Shown here: in pieces, positions 40,425 to 50,218 of the stretch
How the letters are laid out: each line of letters begins with the position of its first letter
How positions within the stretch are numbered: the first letter of the stretch is position 1
Assembly (NCBI GenBank): GCA_956465555.1
Contig: OY101126.1
Coordinates: 848,501-912,500 of the forward strand
Direction: 5' to 3'
Length of the DNA stretch: 64,000 bases
Source of the DNA: Nitzschia sp. pyKryTriq1
Lineage: Eukaryota > Bacillariophyta > Bacillariophyceae > Bacillariales > Bacillariaceae
Program-made: the position numbers and the translations under genes
Notes under the pieces: model-generated
The model's database searches: none
The model's input: only the letters and a program-made list of their open reading frames with translations
Told to the model about the DNA's origin: nothing

Positions 40425-43400
40425 ATGGTGGTGTCATTATTGGGTGATTTGATCGCTCAATCCACGCAGCAACAACAGCAGCAGGACGAGCGCCGCGCCA
40501 AACATCCGCGACAACCACAACCGCAGCCGCAGCAAGAACCATCGTCACCTGCCGTGGTCGACTCGGACCAACAACCTCGCACTATTTTGAAAAGGAAGAC
40601 TATTTTGAAAAGGAAAAGGACCCAAACATCCAACCATACGGCTGCTGCTGTACCCATCAAAACGGAGGATCTTCCACCAGAAGAGGACCGCAAACCGGCC
40701 GCGAAACGAAAACGACGGGTCAACTTTCGCCCCCATCAAGCCGAGGAAGATGACGACGACGACGACGACGACGATGATGACTCCTTGTACCGCGACGATT
40801 ATTGCGGCGACTACGGGGAAATGGCAGAATCGCCGCACGACGATGAAGTGGACGAAAATATGGAAACGACAACAACCAAAACGGATGCCCAACACGATGA
40901 GTCCTTTCAAGAGCACTACTCCAGAGCCTTTCAAGTGATTTATGGGCCTGTTCCAGCAGTGGCTTCTGCGGGTGCCGATGCTCCAACGACAACGACGCCC
41001 CCCGTACCGATAGTAGCTACGAATACTGGTGTACCCACTGACGAGTATTTAGAAACCCTGCAAGAAAGTCTCGTCCCTATCGTACCTCCTGCCGTCAAAG
41101 TCTCGACGGCAGAGGAGCGCAAGAAACCCCGCTTGATTCGAGTACAGAATGCCACGACCAAAAAGATGGAAAGGGTACAAGAAACGCCCGAGCAAGCCCA
41201 ACAACGCTATTTCCGCCAAGAGCGAAAGCATGAACGAATCAGTGTCACAAGACGGTGGAAACAACGCATGGTTGATCTACGAGCGGAAGAAGATGTGGGA
41301 GGGGCTATGTATGAGCGGGCCAAGCGCCACTTGGCCGAGAAGGTTCGTCGCGAACTGCGTGAACAACAAGAACAAGAGCAGGAACGACAAAAACAGCAAG
41401 AGGAGGAACAAGAAGAAACGCGCAAGCAACAACAACAACAACGATCTCAAAATAGTAATGATGGTGACGAGGATTCGGTACAAGAGCAACAAGATGTTCT
41501 GGACAGGCTCACACAGCAAAGCATGGACGATGGTACGGGGGACGACACCCGCTCACGCAGTAGTGCGGACGACAGCTCCAAGTCAGCTGCCACTTCTACC
41601 AATTTTACGTCCGCCGATGAAACCTTCGACAACTGGACAGAGGGAGATGCTAGCGTCTCTTACCGAGAGAGACTGGACTATTTCGAGTACGGGTACACAA
41701 ACCCGACCAAGAAAGAGTTGGAATTTTACCACAACGCGCCCGACTTGAGGCCGCGACTTCATGGGGGACAAGCTCTCAAGGACCCTGATGAAGACGAGGG
41801 TGGCTTGCGATTGCCAATTGGTCGGTCGATGCTAACAAAGTCGTCCGATGAGCGTCATCAAAACTGGGAACCCTCCTATTTTCCATCCACCAAGTTGAGT
41901 CGGAGTCCTCGATTCTTTCAGTATCGATTACTTCAAGCCATGGCCGCTCGTCATTTATGTGGTACTGCCTTGGGAGAAGATGAGAAACTCGAAAACCGGC
42001 TCCTTCGTCTCCTCTTTTCTACGGCGCAGCACGAGGGGGAGCCTCTGGCTAAATTCACACCTGCTCGAACGCTACTGCGACTCTCGCACCAGCTGGGTTG
42101 CAATGCCTTGGTCTTTGCCAAACATACATGGTCCGACCCGATGGAAGTAGCGCGACAATTGGGACTCTTGCAGGAGAACGGGATGGTTGAACATCACTTT
42201 CTGGCGGGTCGCCTTCAAAATCCAGGTGGGCTAGCGGAATCCATGAAAAAACGACGGAGGCGTGTGTTGAGAAAGTACAAAATGAAACCAAGACCCTGGA
42301 TCTTTGAATCTTTCCGTGAAGCGAATGTTGGTGATCCGACGGACGAGCTTTCTAGTGTATCCCAGGTCGTAGAGTCAGCGCCCGTGACGGCCGCAGAAGC
42401 CGAGGAAACGGATCATACCACTGAACACGAAGGGACCGCTAGTGTTGGGCAAGTGGCGCCATGTGCTGTCCAAGAAGAAACTACAACTGGAGGGGGCAAC
42501 GCTGTGGATGATATCATTACTAAGACAGATGTCAATTCCCCCAAAGCCAAAGAGAATATCGAAAATGGCAAGACGCAAGGTCCACCACCTACCCAGGAGC
42601 CATTCGACGAAACCTCATCTTCACAAGAGGACAAAGTCACAGGTGGCACGAGCGCAGGCGGAGTAGTCATCGACCTTCAAACGGTGCAGTCAGAACCTAC
42701 CAAGGAAAGCCGGAGCTTCAATGAGAATCCTGCGTGGCAAATTGCCGTTCACGAAGCCATGCTTTTCCCCACCAGCACCTTCTCCCACATTCCTGGTACT
42801 TCGCCTCAAGTGCCGCAATTTCCTTTGGATCTCACTGGGATTGTATACGGACCGATCGATCGTTTTGCAAAATATGATCATCAAAATCATCGTATCCATC
42901 ATGGTCATTTCCAACTTGCTCTGGCGACCTTGCTATCTCGAGTGGTGCGTGGAAACACTGACCAACAGAGACGAATGCGGGAAAGGATCCAGAAGATGCT
43001 AGAGCAATATGTAAACATTAATGATAGCAAGGGATACAAGCGACAGCTCGTGCAAAGCCGCGGCAAAGTGAGAGACGTACCCTTGGTTCAGTTCTATCTT
43101 GCTCTCCGAAGCTACTGCAGTTTTTGGGCCAATGGCTATCCCATACTGATACAAGAGGGACATGCACAAATGAAGGAAGAAGAAGAAACTCTCATTAAAG
43201 AGGAAGAGGACGACGATCTGTACGTAGAGAGCGAAACGGATTCGATTGACACGCGCCAGGTGGCAGCACATCTTTTCGACTTTCTCGAACACCGTATTCA
43301 ACACAACGGACTTGTTCGATTTCCTCAAGTGCGTGTCACGTATGTCTTGGCTGCCATTTGTCGAAAATTGCCGATCGATGCAGCAAATATACTCTCCAGA

Positions 43401-44879
43401 GCTCGAGACGATGAAGAGTGCCCGACCCCCTTACACATCATGCGACAGACATGCGAATACCTCGAAAGCCATTCTCTCATTCGTGGAGGACAAGACATGG
43501 ACTACGCTGACCTAGAAGAAGATTCCATGCTTGCTGGGGAATTAGAGTATATCTTTTATGAGGCCGCTGAAATGTTGGAGGCCTGTATCAAGGCCGCACC
43601 AACCGATATTGAGTACCACTCGTGGCGCATCGGGGCCTTGGCCGTCTGCCTTTTATTGGGTTCCGGAAATAAAATTGGTTCGAAGGCCCGACGATTTCCT
43701 TCAAAGCTGACAAGAAAGGCGTACGAAAGAGTCGGGAGGGATGATGACATTCTTGAGCATGAAGTGCGCGAGAGACTTCCGAAGTACGAGGAGGTGGCTT
43801 CGCAACTGTCTTCGTCGATTCGTGTCCTGTTCGCACTGGCGCGACATCAGCCCGGCGCTCGATCCCACCTTACACTGGCGTCTCTTTTGGAGTGGACGCA
43901 GGTCATAGCACTACTTGCTGGAGACGCTTTGGGCAGCAGTACCGAAAAGATCACCTCACTCTATCGCCACCACTCTCTTCAAAGATTCTTACAGGAAAAT
44001 TCCGGAAGCGCTCGTCGCGCGTTGGCAGCAAGTTCGAAAACAAGCAGCTTTTTCGCATCAGAGCTCGAGAATGATCCAGGCAACATCGAAAATTGGCGTG
44101 CTTTGTCAAAATCTCTTGGACCGATCGGGGTCGAGATTCCTTCAGCTGGTGAAGACGACACCGCCCACAGAAGCACTTGCAAAAATTGCCAACTACTTCG
44201 AACACCAAGACTTGTAGATCACAAGTGTCGAGAGGACTCGGGGGAGACTTGGTGGGGACACGGACGAAAATGGTGGTCATCGTCTCTTCTTCAAATAAAA
44301 CATGAGGATTTCAAAAAACGCAATCAATCAAAAACGGAGGCAGTCATACAAAAGCTGGAAGAAAGAGTTGAGGATATCCCCGAATGCCAGAGCAGTAGTC
44401 CAAAAAATCTCGTGGACCCAGACAACACGACTACTTTCCTCAGTTGGCTCCCGAGCAGACAGGTTCTCAGACAACGAAGCAAGATGAAGCCCTCCAACGA
44501 AGATCGAGCCGCTGCTTATGATGAAGAGCTTCCACCGAATAATGATGAAGAATCAAATGCTGACCCTAATGGGAATATCCGAGAATTTCTGACTCTAAAG
44601 GGCAACATACCACCCCAATTGGAGGTGCTTTGTTACAAGATTCTCATCTTTTGCCATCTGGAGGGACCTGGCCATCCTTTCGTCGAAAGTCGCATTTATC
44701 CTTTGATCCGTGCTAGCTGGGACAACAAGAACGAGTGCATCAAGGAAGAATCAGAAGAGTTCCAAGTGTTGCTGTGGCTATATAACATTGGCCTTGACAT
44801 TCCAACCATGTCTAGGCTCAGATACCCCAAAATCCTGAGACAGCCGCTAAAAAAATCATATGTCCAGAAGGCGAGATAG
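40425..44879 (+). CDS. Very large charged orphan protein (1484 residues)
   Basis: Seen: a single open frame of 4.4 kb. The N-terminal part is low-complexity: poly-Gln, Pro-Gln repeats, a doubled TILKRK basic motif at about 50-60, then an Asp run (nine D at about 110-118). Residues about 240-350 are basic and Glu/Gln-rich, likely coiled coil (REQQEQEQERQKQQEEEQEE). The folded parts appear to be about 480-600 (RFFQYRLLQAMAARHLCGTA, LLRLSHQLGCNALVFAKHTW) and 780-1480, mostly helical. KRKRR clusters suggest nuclear entry. No known domain is recognised. Inferred: a chromatin or transcription-associated protein. No intron is needed. Confidence 0.75.
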   Translation: MVVSLLGDLIAQSTQQQQQQDERRAKHPRQPQPQPQQEPSSPAVVDSDQQPRTILKRKTILKRKRTQTSNHTAAAVPIKTEDLPPEEDRKPAAKRKRRVNFRPHQAEEDDDDDDDDDDDSLYRDDYCGDYGEMAESPHDDEVDENMETTTTKTDAQHDESFQEHYSRAFQVIYGPVPAVASAGADAPTTTTPPVPIVATNTGVPTDEYLETLQESLVPIVPPAVKVSTAEERKKPRLIRVQNATTKKMERVQETPEQAQQRYFRQERKHERISVTRRWKQRMVDLRAEEDVGGAMYERAKRHLAEKVRRELREQQEQEQERQKQQEEEQEETRKQQQQQRSQNSNDGDEDSVQEQQDVLDRLTQQSMDDGTGDDTRSRSSADDSSKSAATSTNFTSADETFDNWTEGDASVSYRERLDYFEYGYTNPTKKELEFYHNAPDLRPRLHGGQALKDPDEDEGGLRLPIGRSMLTKSSDERHQNWEPSYFPSTKLSRSPRFFQYRLLQAMAARHLCGTALGEDEKLENRLLRLLFSTAQHEGEPLAKFTPARTLLRLSHQLGCNALVFAKHTWSDPMEVARQLGLLQENGMVEHHFLAGRLQNPGGLAESMKKRRRRVLRKYKMKPRPWIFESFREANVGDPTDELSSVSQVVESAPVTAAEAEETDHTTEHEGTASVGQVAPCAVQEETTTGGGNAVDDIITKTDVNSPKAKENIENGKTQGPPPTQEPFDETSSSQEDKVTGGTSAGGVVIDLQTVQSEPTKESRSFNENPAWQIAVHEAMLFPTSTFSHIPGTSPQVPQFPLDLTGIVYGPIDRFAKYDHQNHRIHHGHFQLALATLLSRVVRGNTDQQRRMRERIQKMLEQYVNINDSKGYKRQLVQSRGKVRDVPLVQFYLALRSYCSFWANGYPILIQEGHAQMKEEEETLIKEEEDDDLYVESETDSIDTRQVAAHLFDFLEHRIQHNGLVRFPQVRVTYVLAAICRKLPIDAANILSRARDDEECPTPLHIMRQTCEYLESHSLIRGGQDMDYADLEEDSMLAGELEYIFYEAAEMLEACIKAAPTDIEYHSWRIGALAVCLLLGSGNKIGSKARRFPSKLTRKAYERVGRDDDILEHEVRERLPKYEEVASQLSSSIRVLFALARHQPGARSHLTLASLLEWTQVIALLAGDALGSSTEKITSLYRHHSLQRFLQENSGSARRALAASSKTSSFFASELENDPGNIENWRALSKSLGPIGVEIPSAGEDDTAHRSTCKNCQLLRTPRLVDHKCREDSGETWWGHGRKWWSSSLLQIKHEDFKKRNQSKTEAVIQKLEERVEDIPECQSSSPKNLVDPDNTTTFLSWLPSRQVLRQRSKMKPSNEDRAAAYDEELPPNNDEESNADPNGNIREFLTLKGNIPPQLEVLCYKILIFCHLEGPGHPFVESRIYPLIRASWDNKNECIKEESEEFQVLLWLYNIGLDIPTMSRLRYPKILRQPLKKSYVQKAR

Positions 44880-45716
44880 CAGGATGAAAGTCAACGATCA
44901 TTACTTTTACCTGAACGCCGGTAGAAGAAGTCCGTCCTTCGTATGTACCAACTTACCACTGATTCGGAACCGAACTATCTCACTTACCACTGATTCGGAA
45001 CCGAACTATCTCAGCATTCATTTCCATAACTCTACTACTAGTAGCTATAATTTACTAGTACTAGTACTAGGGGAGAGCGAGAATTATCTCATAGACTTTT
45101 CGCCTGCCTATTATGGAGTACAGGTAGACTTGAGTACTCTTTGCTTTGCCGCTACCAAACTTGCTCGAAGGAGAAAAATAGTGGAAGGATCGTACCGGTA
45201 CGAACTACAGTACTGTACTGGTACCTTGTACCTTCCTGGCTAGCTGGTACTGCCCAGCTCTTCATTCTAGTCTATGTATTTAAAAAAATAGAGAAAAAAT
45301 GAATGACTCGAAATAATGACTTTTCATGTCGCACTTAGTCGTCAAAAAATTCTTGAATCTGATGATTCCATTTGGCGGATTCCCTCAAGAGAACAGTATA
45401 GTGGATAAGATCCAAATACTCCAATGGTTCACGGAATCTGAAGCACTCGACAAATTTGTGAGCGCAACGGCGATGCCGGCCGACAGAAATAAGGCACCCA
45501 AAAATAAGGGCATCATGCGAAATCGGATGACAGTTGATATCGTTAGGCGGCGGATCAACGACGAACAACACTGGGAGAGGTGTACCTGGTAGTGTCGGTT
45601 TGACAACAGCGACTGTCAATACATACCGGTACCATTAACAACCGATGTGGACAGTAGCTCATTGACTACTTTTTCTATCCCTCCTTCAAGCATTTGCAAT
45701 AACAGTACTGGCAAGC
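44880..45716. other. Intergenic region with perfect 31-bp tandem repeat and GTAC cluster
   Basis: 44951-45012 is two perfect copies of a 31-base unit (starting ACTTACCACTGATTCGG). 45040-45066 has ACTAGTA repeats and 45195-45250 a GTAC cluster. On the minus strand 45335-45619, two overlapping frames compete: one is 94 codons ending IQEFFDD, the other has a hydrophobic stretch (MMPLFLGALFLSAGIAVALT). I cannot choose, and list no gene. Confidence 0.5.
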
Positions 45717-46546
45717 ATGTCGCTAGATGATTACACAGAAGATCAAATTGCCGAGTTCAAAGAGGCATTTTCGCTCTTTGACAAAGACGGAGACGGTAAG
45801 AATAAATCCTTGGAAGATGTGTATCTCTCGAATGTACCAACAAACAACAACGATCCCATCGGAACTTTTTCTGTACTGGTACATGTCCGATGCTTTCACC
45901 GTATATGTATGATTCTTTCTTGTCGTGTTTCCTTTCGGAAGACCAGAAGAAACTTTGGACGGTTTTGGATTTTAATTTCCTTTGCTAATTTTTGGATTTT
46001 TTGCTTCCACAGGAACCATCGACGCAGACGAACTGGGCACTGTTATGCGATCACTGGGACACCAACCGACGGATGAAGACATCGAAGATATGATCAGAGA
46101 GGTAAGACCTTTAGTGCATCGAGAAGATTTTAAATTGCTTTCGTGAGGTCATTATTTCCTTTACACGCCATTTAGGTTCATCGTAGGTGCTTTTCGTGTT
46201 ATGTGTCGCTTGGCATCTCACCGGATAATGCTCCCTCACGCCACACCTTTACCAGGCCGATACAGATGGAAATGGAACCATCGATTTTGAGGAGTTTGTG
46301 GGGATGATGCCTGCAGCGAACAGGGCCGAACGAGACGGAAACGCGGAAGAAGAAATGTTAGAGGCCTTCCAGATATTTGATGCGGATGGGGACGGTAACA
46401 TTTCGGCAGACGAACTGCGGCAGATTATGGAGAACTTGGGAGAAACTCTTACCCAGGAAGAGGTGGAAGACATGGTGAAAGAGGCTGACGTTGATGGGGA
46501 CGGTGAAATCAACTACCAGGAATTTTGCAGAATGATGTTCAAATAA
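45717..46546 (+). CDS. Calmodulin-like protein, three exons
   Basis: Seen: exon 1 is 45717-45795, intron GTAAGA...CACAG to 46012, exon 2 is 46013-46101, intron GTAAGA...CCAG to 46255, exon 3 is 46256-46546. Phases fit and give 152 residues. Four complete EF-hand loops: [36 protein letters not shown] and [12 protein letters not shown]. All positions 1, 3, 5, 12 hold calcium-binding residues. Known: canonical calmodulin is 149 residues and nearly invariant. This one differs at many linker positions ([20 protein letters not shown]), so it is a calmodulin-like Ca2+ sensor, cytosolic or nuclear. A second calmodulin should exist elsewhere in the genome. Confidence 0.93.
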
Positions 46547-46843
46547 TGAAGCACTGTTTTCGTGGATGCACTGGGTCTGCAAACCACGAATAAATGAGAT
46601 CAGCTCCAAGTCTTGCCGACGACAGGTCGATAATCATGCAAGCAAATATAAACTATGACGATCACTAATGGAATAATAGGATCTGATGTTATTTGTTACT
46701 TGCGGAAGGCTGTCCATTGAAGCGACATTGATGTCGTCTTTGCGACTTTCAAGTGGCAACTGTCTGTGCGCCCTGAATGAATTCATATAATGTGCAAGTT
46801 CATGCTGTAATGTAATCTAACCAACATCTTTTCCAGCTGATCT

Positions 46844-47859
46844 CTACAGAAAACCGGACTTGACAAGTTCCTCATGCCCGATTCGGACAATCTCCCCGAG
46901 CCAGATAATCTGTAGCAAAGTCAACAGCGCCAGGGACACAAATGTGTATCGAAGCCATAGCCGTCTTCCCTCCAATTTCGGATCATTCGATTTCAAGGCA
47001 TACCAAGCATCACGGCAGTAATAATAGCTTACTGTGGACCACATTAACACTCGGCAAACCACAAACAAGACAGCAAACACTCCTCCCAGCACGATCTTGC
47101 CTACGGGAAAGGCGTCGGCAAGACCCTTGACGCCATGAATATCATCAAAATTAGCAAGCAGACACAAGACACCGGTCGAGATCTCGGAAACTCCAAAGTA
47201 AAACATTGCGTAGTAATGACAAGTTCCGGGGAATAAGGCTCCCCACGCCGTCGCCAAAGTCAAAATGTGATGGGCAATGAATTCGGGCCCATCGTTCCAA
47301 ATGATTGTGTCATATGTGTTTTTGATTTGATAGGCAAAAAAGAACAGGGAGATCCGCATTGCCTCGGGGTAATATTTGAATACGCGGTTTTCAAAGGCGA
47401 TCGGCATAGATTTCTTTCCTCGCAAGACGGCATCCACCATATCTTGGTTGATGTGCCTAGCTTTCCATCCAAGAGCGGCAACGACAAAGCAGCTGAAGGC
47501 GTCTACTCCTACGTGCCGAGCAAGGATTCCGCGGTTGGTGGGATCTTTCAACAGCGGGTGAAAGTGCTGTTAATTTTACAAGAGGGTTGGTTGATTCGCC
47601 GTAGGTGATATTAGCAATAATAATGTTGAAAGCCACTATTGCAAAGAAACGCGCGACGACTTACTTGCATGAGTTCCAAAAATTGCGACAGATTGTATTC
47701 GATCGTAACAAGCGCTGCAACCACAATGAGGCAGGTCGTAATCATCTCGATCGGTAGAGGGGGACCGTTTTTTCCGTCATGAGAGAAAGAATCCAAGGAG
47801 GCCAGCAGGAGGCGAGGGGTGGAGTGGCGAGCGGCTGGTTTGGTTTGGTTTTTGCACAT
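46844..47859 (-). CDS. TLC-domain membrane protein (TRAM/LAG1/CLN8 type), two exons
   Basis: Seen: exon 1 is 47859-47665 (start MCKNQTKPAARH; the frame is open up to 48009). The intron 47664-47567 (98 bp, GTAAGT...AACAG) is in phase 0. Exon 2 is 47566-46844. The join gives LELMQHFHPLLKDPTNRG. Product 305 residues, about six hydrophobic helices: MITTCLIVVAALVTIEYNL, ARHVGVDAFSCFVVAALGW, AMRISLFFFAYQIKNTYD, FIAHHILTLATAWGALFPG, a long one near IVLGGVFAVLFVVCRVLMW and a final LALLTLLQIIWLGEIV. Known: the HH in FIAHH and the WNDGPEF loop are TLC features; members sense or make ceramides or shape membrane lipids. Inferred: ER lipid-related protein, not clearly a ceramide synthase. Confidence 0.8.
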
Positions 47860-48189
47860 GGTTCTGTTATCGAAGTCGTGCAGTAAGAAGAACAAGAAGG
47901 AGCAGAGGGAAGATCTAGATAGAGTCAGTACTTGTAGTGAGGTGCAACAAGCAAGGCCTTTGGTTGTTTGGATACAATGCGAAGAGTGAGATGTGGAAAC
48001 CAAGAGCAAGTACCTGGTAGTCTAAAAACTACAAGTACACGAGAGAGGACCGACGACGTTTGTACTCCTTGCTTGTCCCTTGTCCGACGTGTCATTTTTG
48101 TTTCGTCGTTCTGTCGATGATTTTTGCCCGGCCGATCTGGTTTGTCATCCATTCCCCATTCTCCTCCCTCGCTCGCTCGCTCCAATCTT

Positions 48190-48308
48190 ACTACCGGTAG
48201 TTCTATATGAACCTTGGTTCTACCGGTACCGGTACCAGGTACCGGTAATCGTCCCTGGTACAGGACTTTACGTCCGGTACCGGTACAGTACCAGGTCTAC
48301 AGTACAGT
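48190..48308. repeat. GTAC-palindrome cluster
   Basis: Includes TACCGGTACCGGTACCAGGT and further ACCGGTAC words. Twelve-base self-complementary cores such as GGTACCGGTACC are present. Confidence 0.75.
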
Positions 48309-48600
48309 CTGACAGTGCTCGCACCCGCACTTTTACACGCAAGTTGTTCGTCATTGTTGTGAAATGGATCATCGACGACGTGGCCGGAATCCAGGATTCT
48401 TCCACCCTCAGGAGATGGTGATATTATTCGTTGTGTGGTTGAATGCGCGAGGTGCACGCATGGATGGAATTCGGAATCTTCCTCTATTTGTCCCAACAAT
48501 GTCACATTAAATGTCTGATACCTGAACGAATAATACCCCCACGATCGGAGGTGCGCTCACATCTGAGGCGCAGAATCTCCAGGATGGCGGATCTGTTCTC

Positions 48601-48636
48601 CAGGGGATTCTCCAGGGGATTCTCCAGGGGATTCTC
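48601..48636 (+). repeat. 12-bp tandem repeat
   Basis: Three perfect copies of CAGGGGATTCTC, with a degenerate copy on each side. Confidence 0.9.
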
Positions 48637-48686
48637 CATGGTCTCCTTAGAGATTCTCCTAGAGGAGAAAGGTCATATACACGGTA

Positions 48687-48744
48687 TACGCGACTCGTAC
48701 GACCATAGTCTGCCCGTCGTCGGTAGATAATGTCCTGAAGGATC
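48687..48744 (+). repeat. Dispersed repeat, copy B
   Basis: Direct-orientation partner of 40015-40074. Core CGTCGTCGGTAGATAATGTC is identical in both. Confidence 0.75.
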
Positions 48745-49434
48745 TTCCACGCTAGTGCGCGCCGTGCATGCGCAGACGCCCTAGCCACGACCAGTCGATG
48801 ACGTGGTCGGCCCGTAATGACGACTCGGGTGCGTGTGAGACGCGCGACGTACGACTGGCCCCCGTCCGTTGCTAAGACTCAACAGAAACTACAAGTCTAT
48901 GTACTAGACTGCAACTGCCAAACAGGCACCGAAAATAGCTCATCACATAAAATGAGATTCAAACCACATGAAATGGATTCATCTGGTCAACCATGTGAAA
49001 GTCATGCAAGATTAATATTTCGCCAAGTCAGCGCAATATCTTTTCTCAACAATTGATTTTGAAACAACAAGTAACGTTGGCTGGTCCCATTGTACCCAGG
49101 TAGAGCTTAACGGTTTAGCTGACCAGTTAAAGACTCGCCTTCCACAAATCTACGCGCTCTTTTCTCAGCTGCTCAACTACGACGAGCGCAAGGGTTGGTC
49201 GTCGAAGGCCCAATCAGAAAACCAGAAACTTCAGAACCCTAGTTCTAATACCCTCCACTATTGTCACGCCTGTCCTCCGACCGAGCAATCACGAGTAGAC
49301 TTTTCGTGAATGAACCTTGAGGGCATATGAATATTTTTGGAAGCATAATTAATATTGCCCATGTTTTGGGCCTGTTCGCTGTGTCGTTGTTCTGTGGACG
49401 TACTCAACACCAATAATAATTCACGATCGATGCT

Positions 49435-49632
49435 CCTACCGGTACTGTACGACACCATGTTTTGTTCGCATTCTCACCACGATACGACCAAGATACGACG
49501 AATACTTGTGCCTACCGGTAGATACGTACCGGTAGACGCTACTACTAGCACGACCTGGGTAGACTCGGCAGTACCGAACTGGTACCAGGTACTGTTCTCA
49601 GGACGATGCTCGTACTTTATTTTGGTACCTGG
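49435..49632. repeat. GTAC-palindrome cluster
   Basis: ACCGGTACTGTACG, TACCGGTAGATACGTACCGG and TGGTACCAGGTAC words are spread over 200 bp. Confidence 0.65.
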
Positions 49633-50218
49633 TGCTGTGGCACACGCCCCGACCACGAAGCCGGCTATAACTGTCAGTACACAGTAGGGGTGCTCTTTGC
49701 TCTCTTGAAGTTTCAATAACATACTACTACATACGAGCAACTTCGGAGTTCGTGAATGACCCCCTTGGGCAAAGGGCTCTAATTGCTAACTCAGGGGTTC
49801 GTAGTTTGTTAAATAAGTTTGGACATTCTTAACAACATCATGATGCCAGCAGTGCCGGAAATTTTGACGATCAGAAGTTTTCAAGACAACCCACCCACAC
49901 CACCGCGGAAGGGCGACGCACGCCCTCCACCGACCATGGGCAATTGCCTCATCCATCGACGCGGAATAACTCCTGGGTCTTTCTCCCACCACCGGGAATG
50001 TAGGCACCTATAAACGAACCGCTCATCAAGACGTGCTAAACTGCATCGTCGGTAATACCTGTACCCTCATTTCCATACTTGCTTCCAACCACCGCGACCG
50101 CCAGCAAAGACTGAGAAAACACGAGTACTATATTTTTAAAAAAGTAAAGCGCAAAAAATCGCATAGGCTCAACTCTGGGCCGCTGATTCTTGGACAACAA
50201 CAAATAATAAGAATAACG

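Larger units (their letters stand above)
47860..50218. other. Long intergenic region rich in repeats
   Basis: Contains a GTAC cluster at 48190-48308, a 12-base tandem repeat at 48601-48636, dispersed repeat copy B at 48687-48744 and a second GTAC cluster at 49435-49632. No gene, tRNA or copia motif is recognised. A number of small frames run through the GTAC clusters simply because these lack stop codons. Confidence 0.55.
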
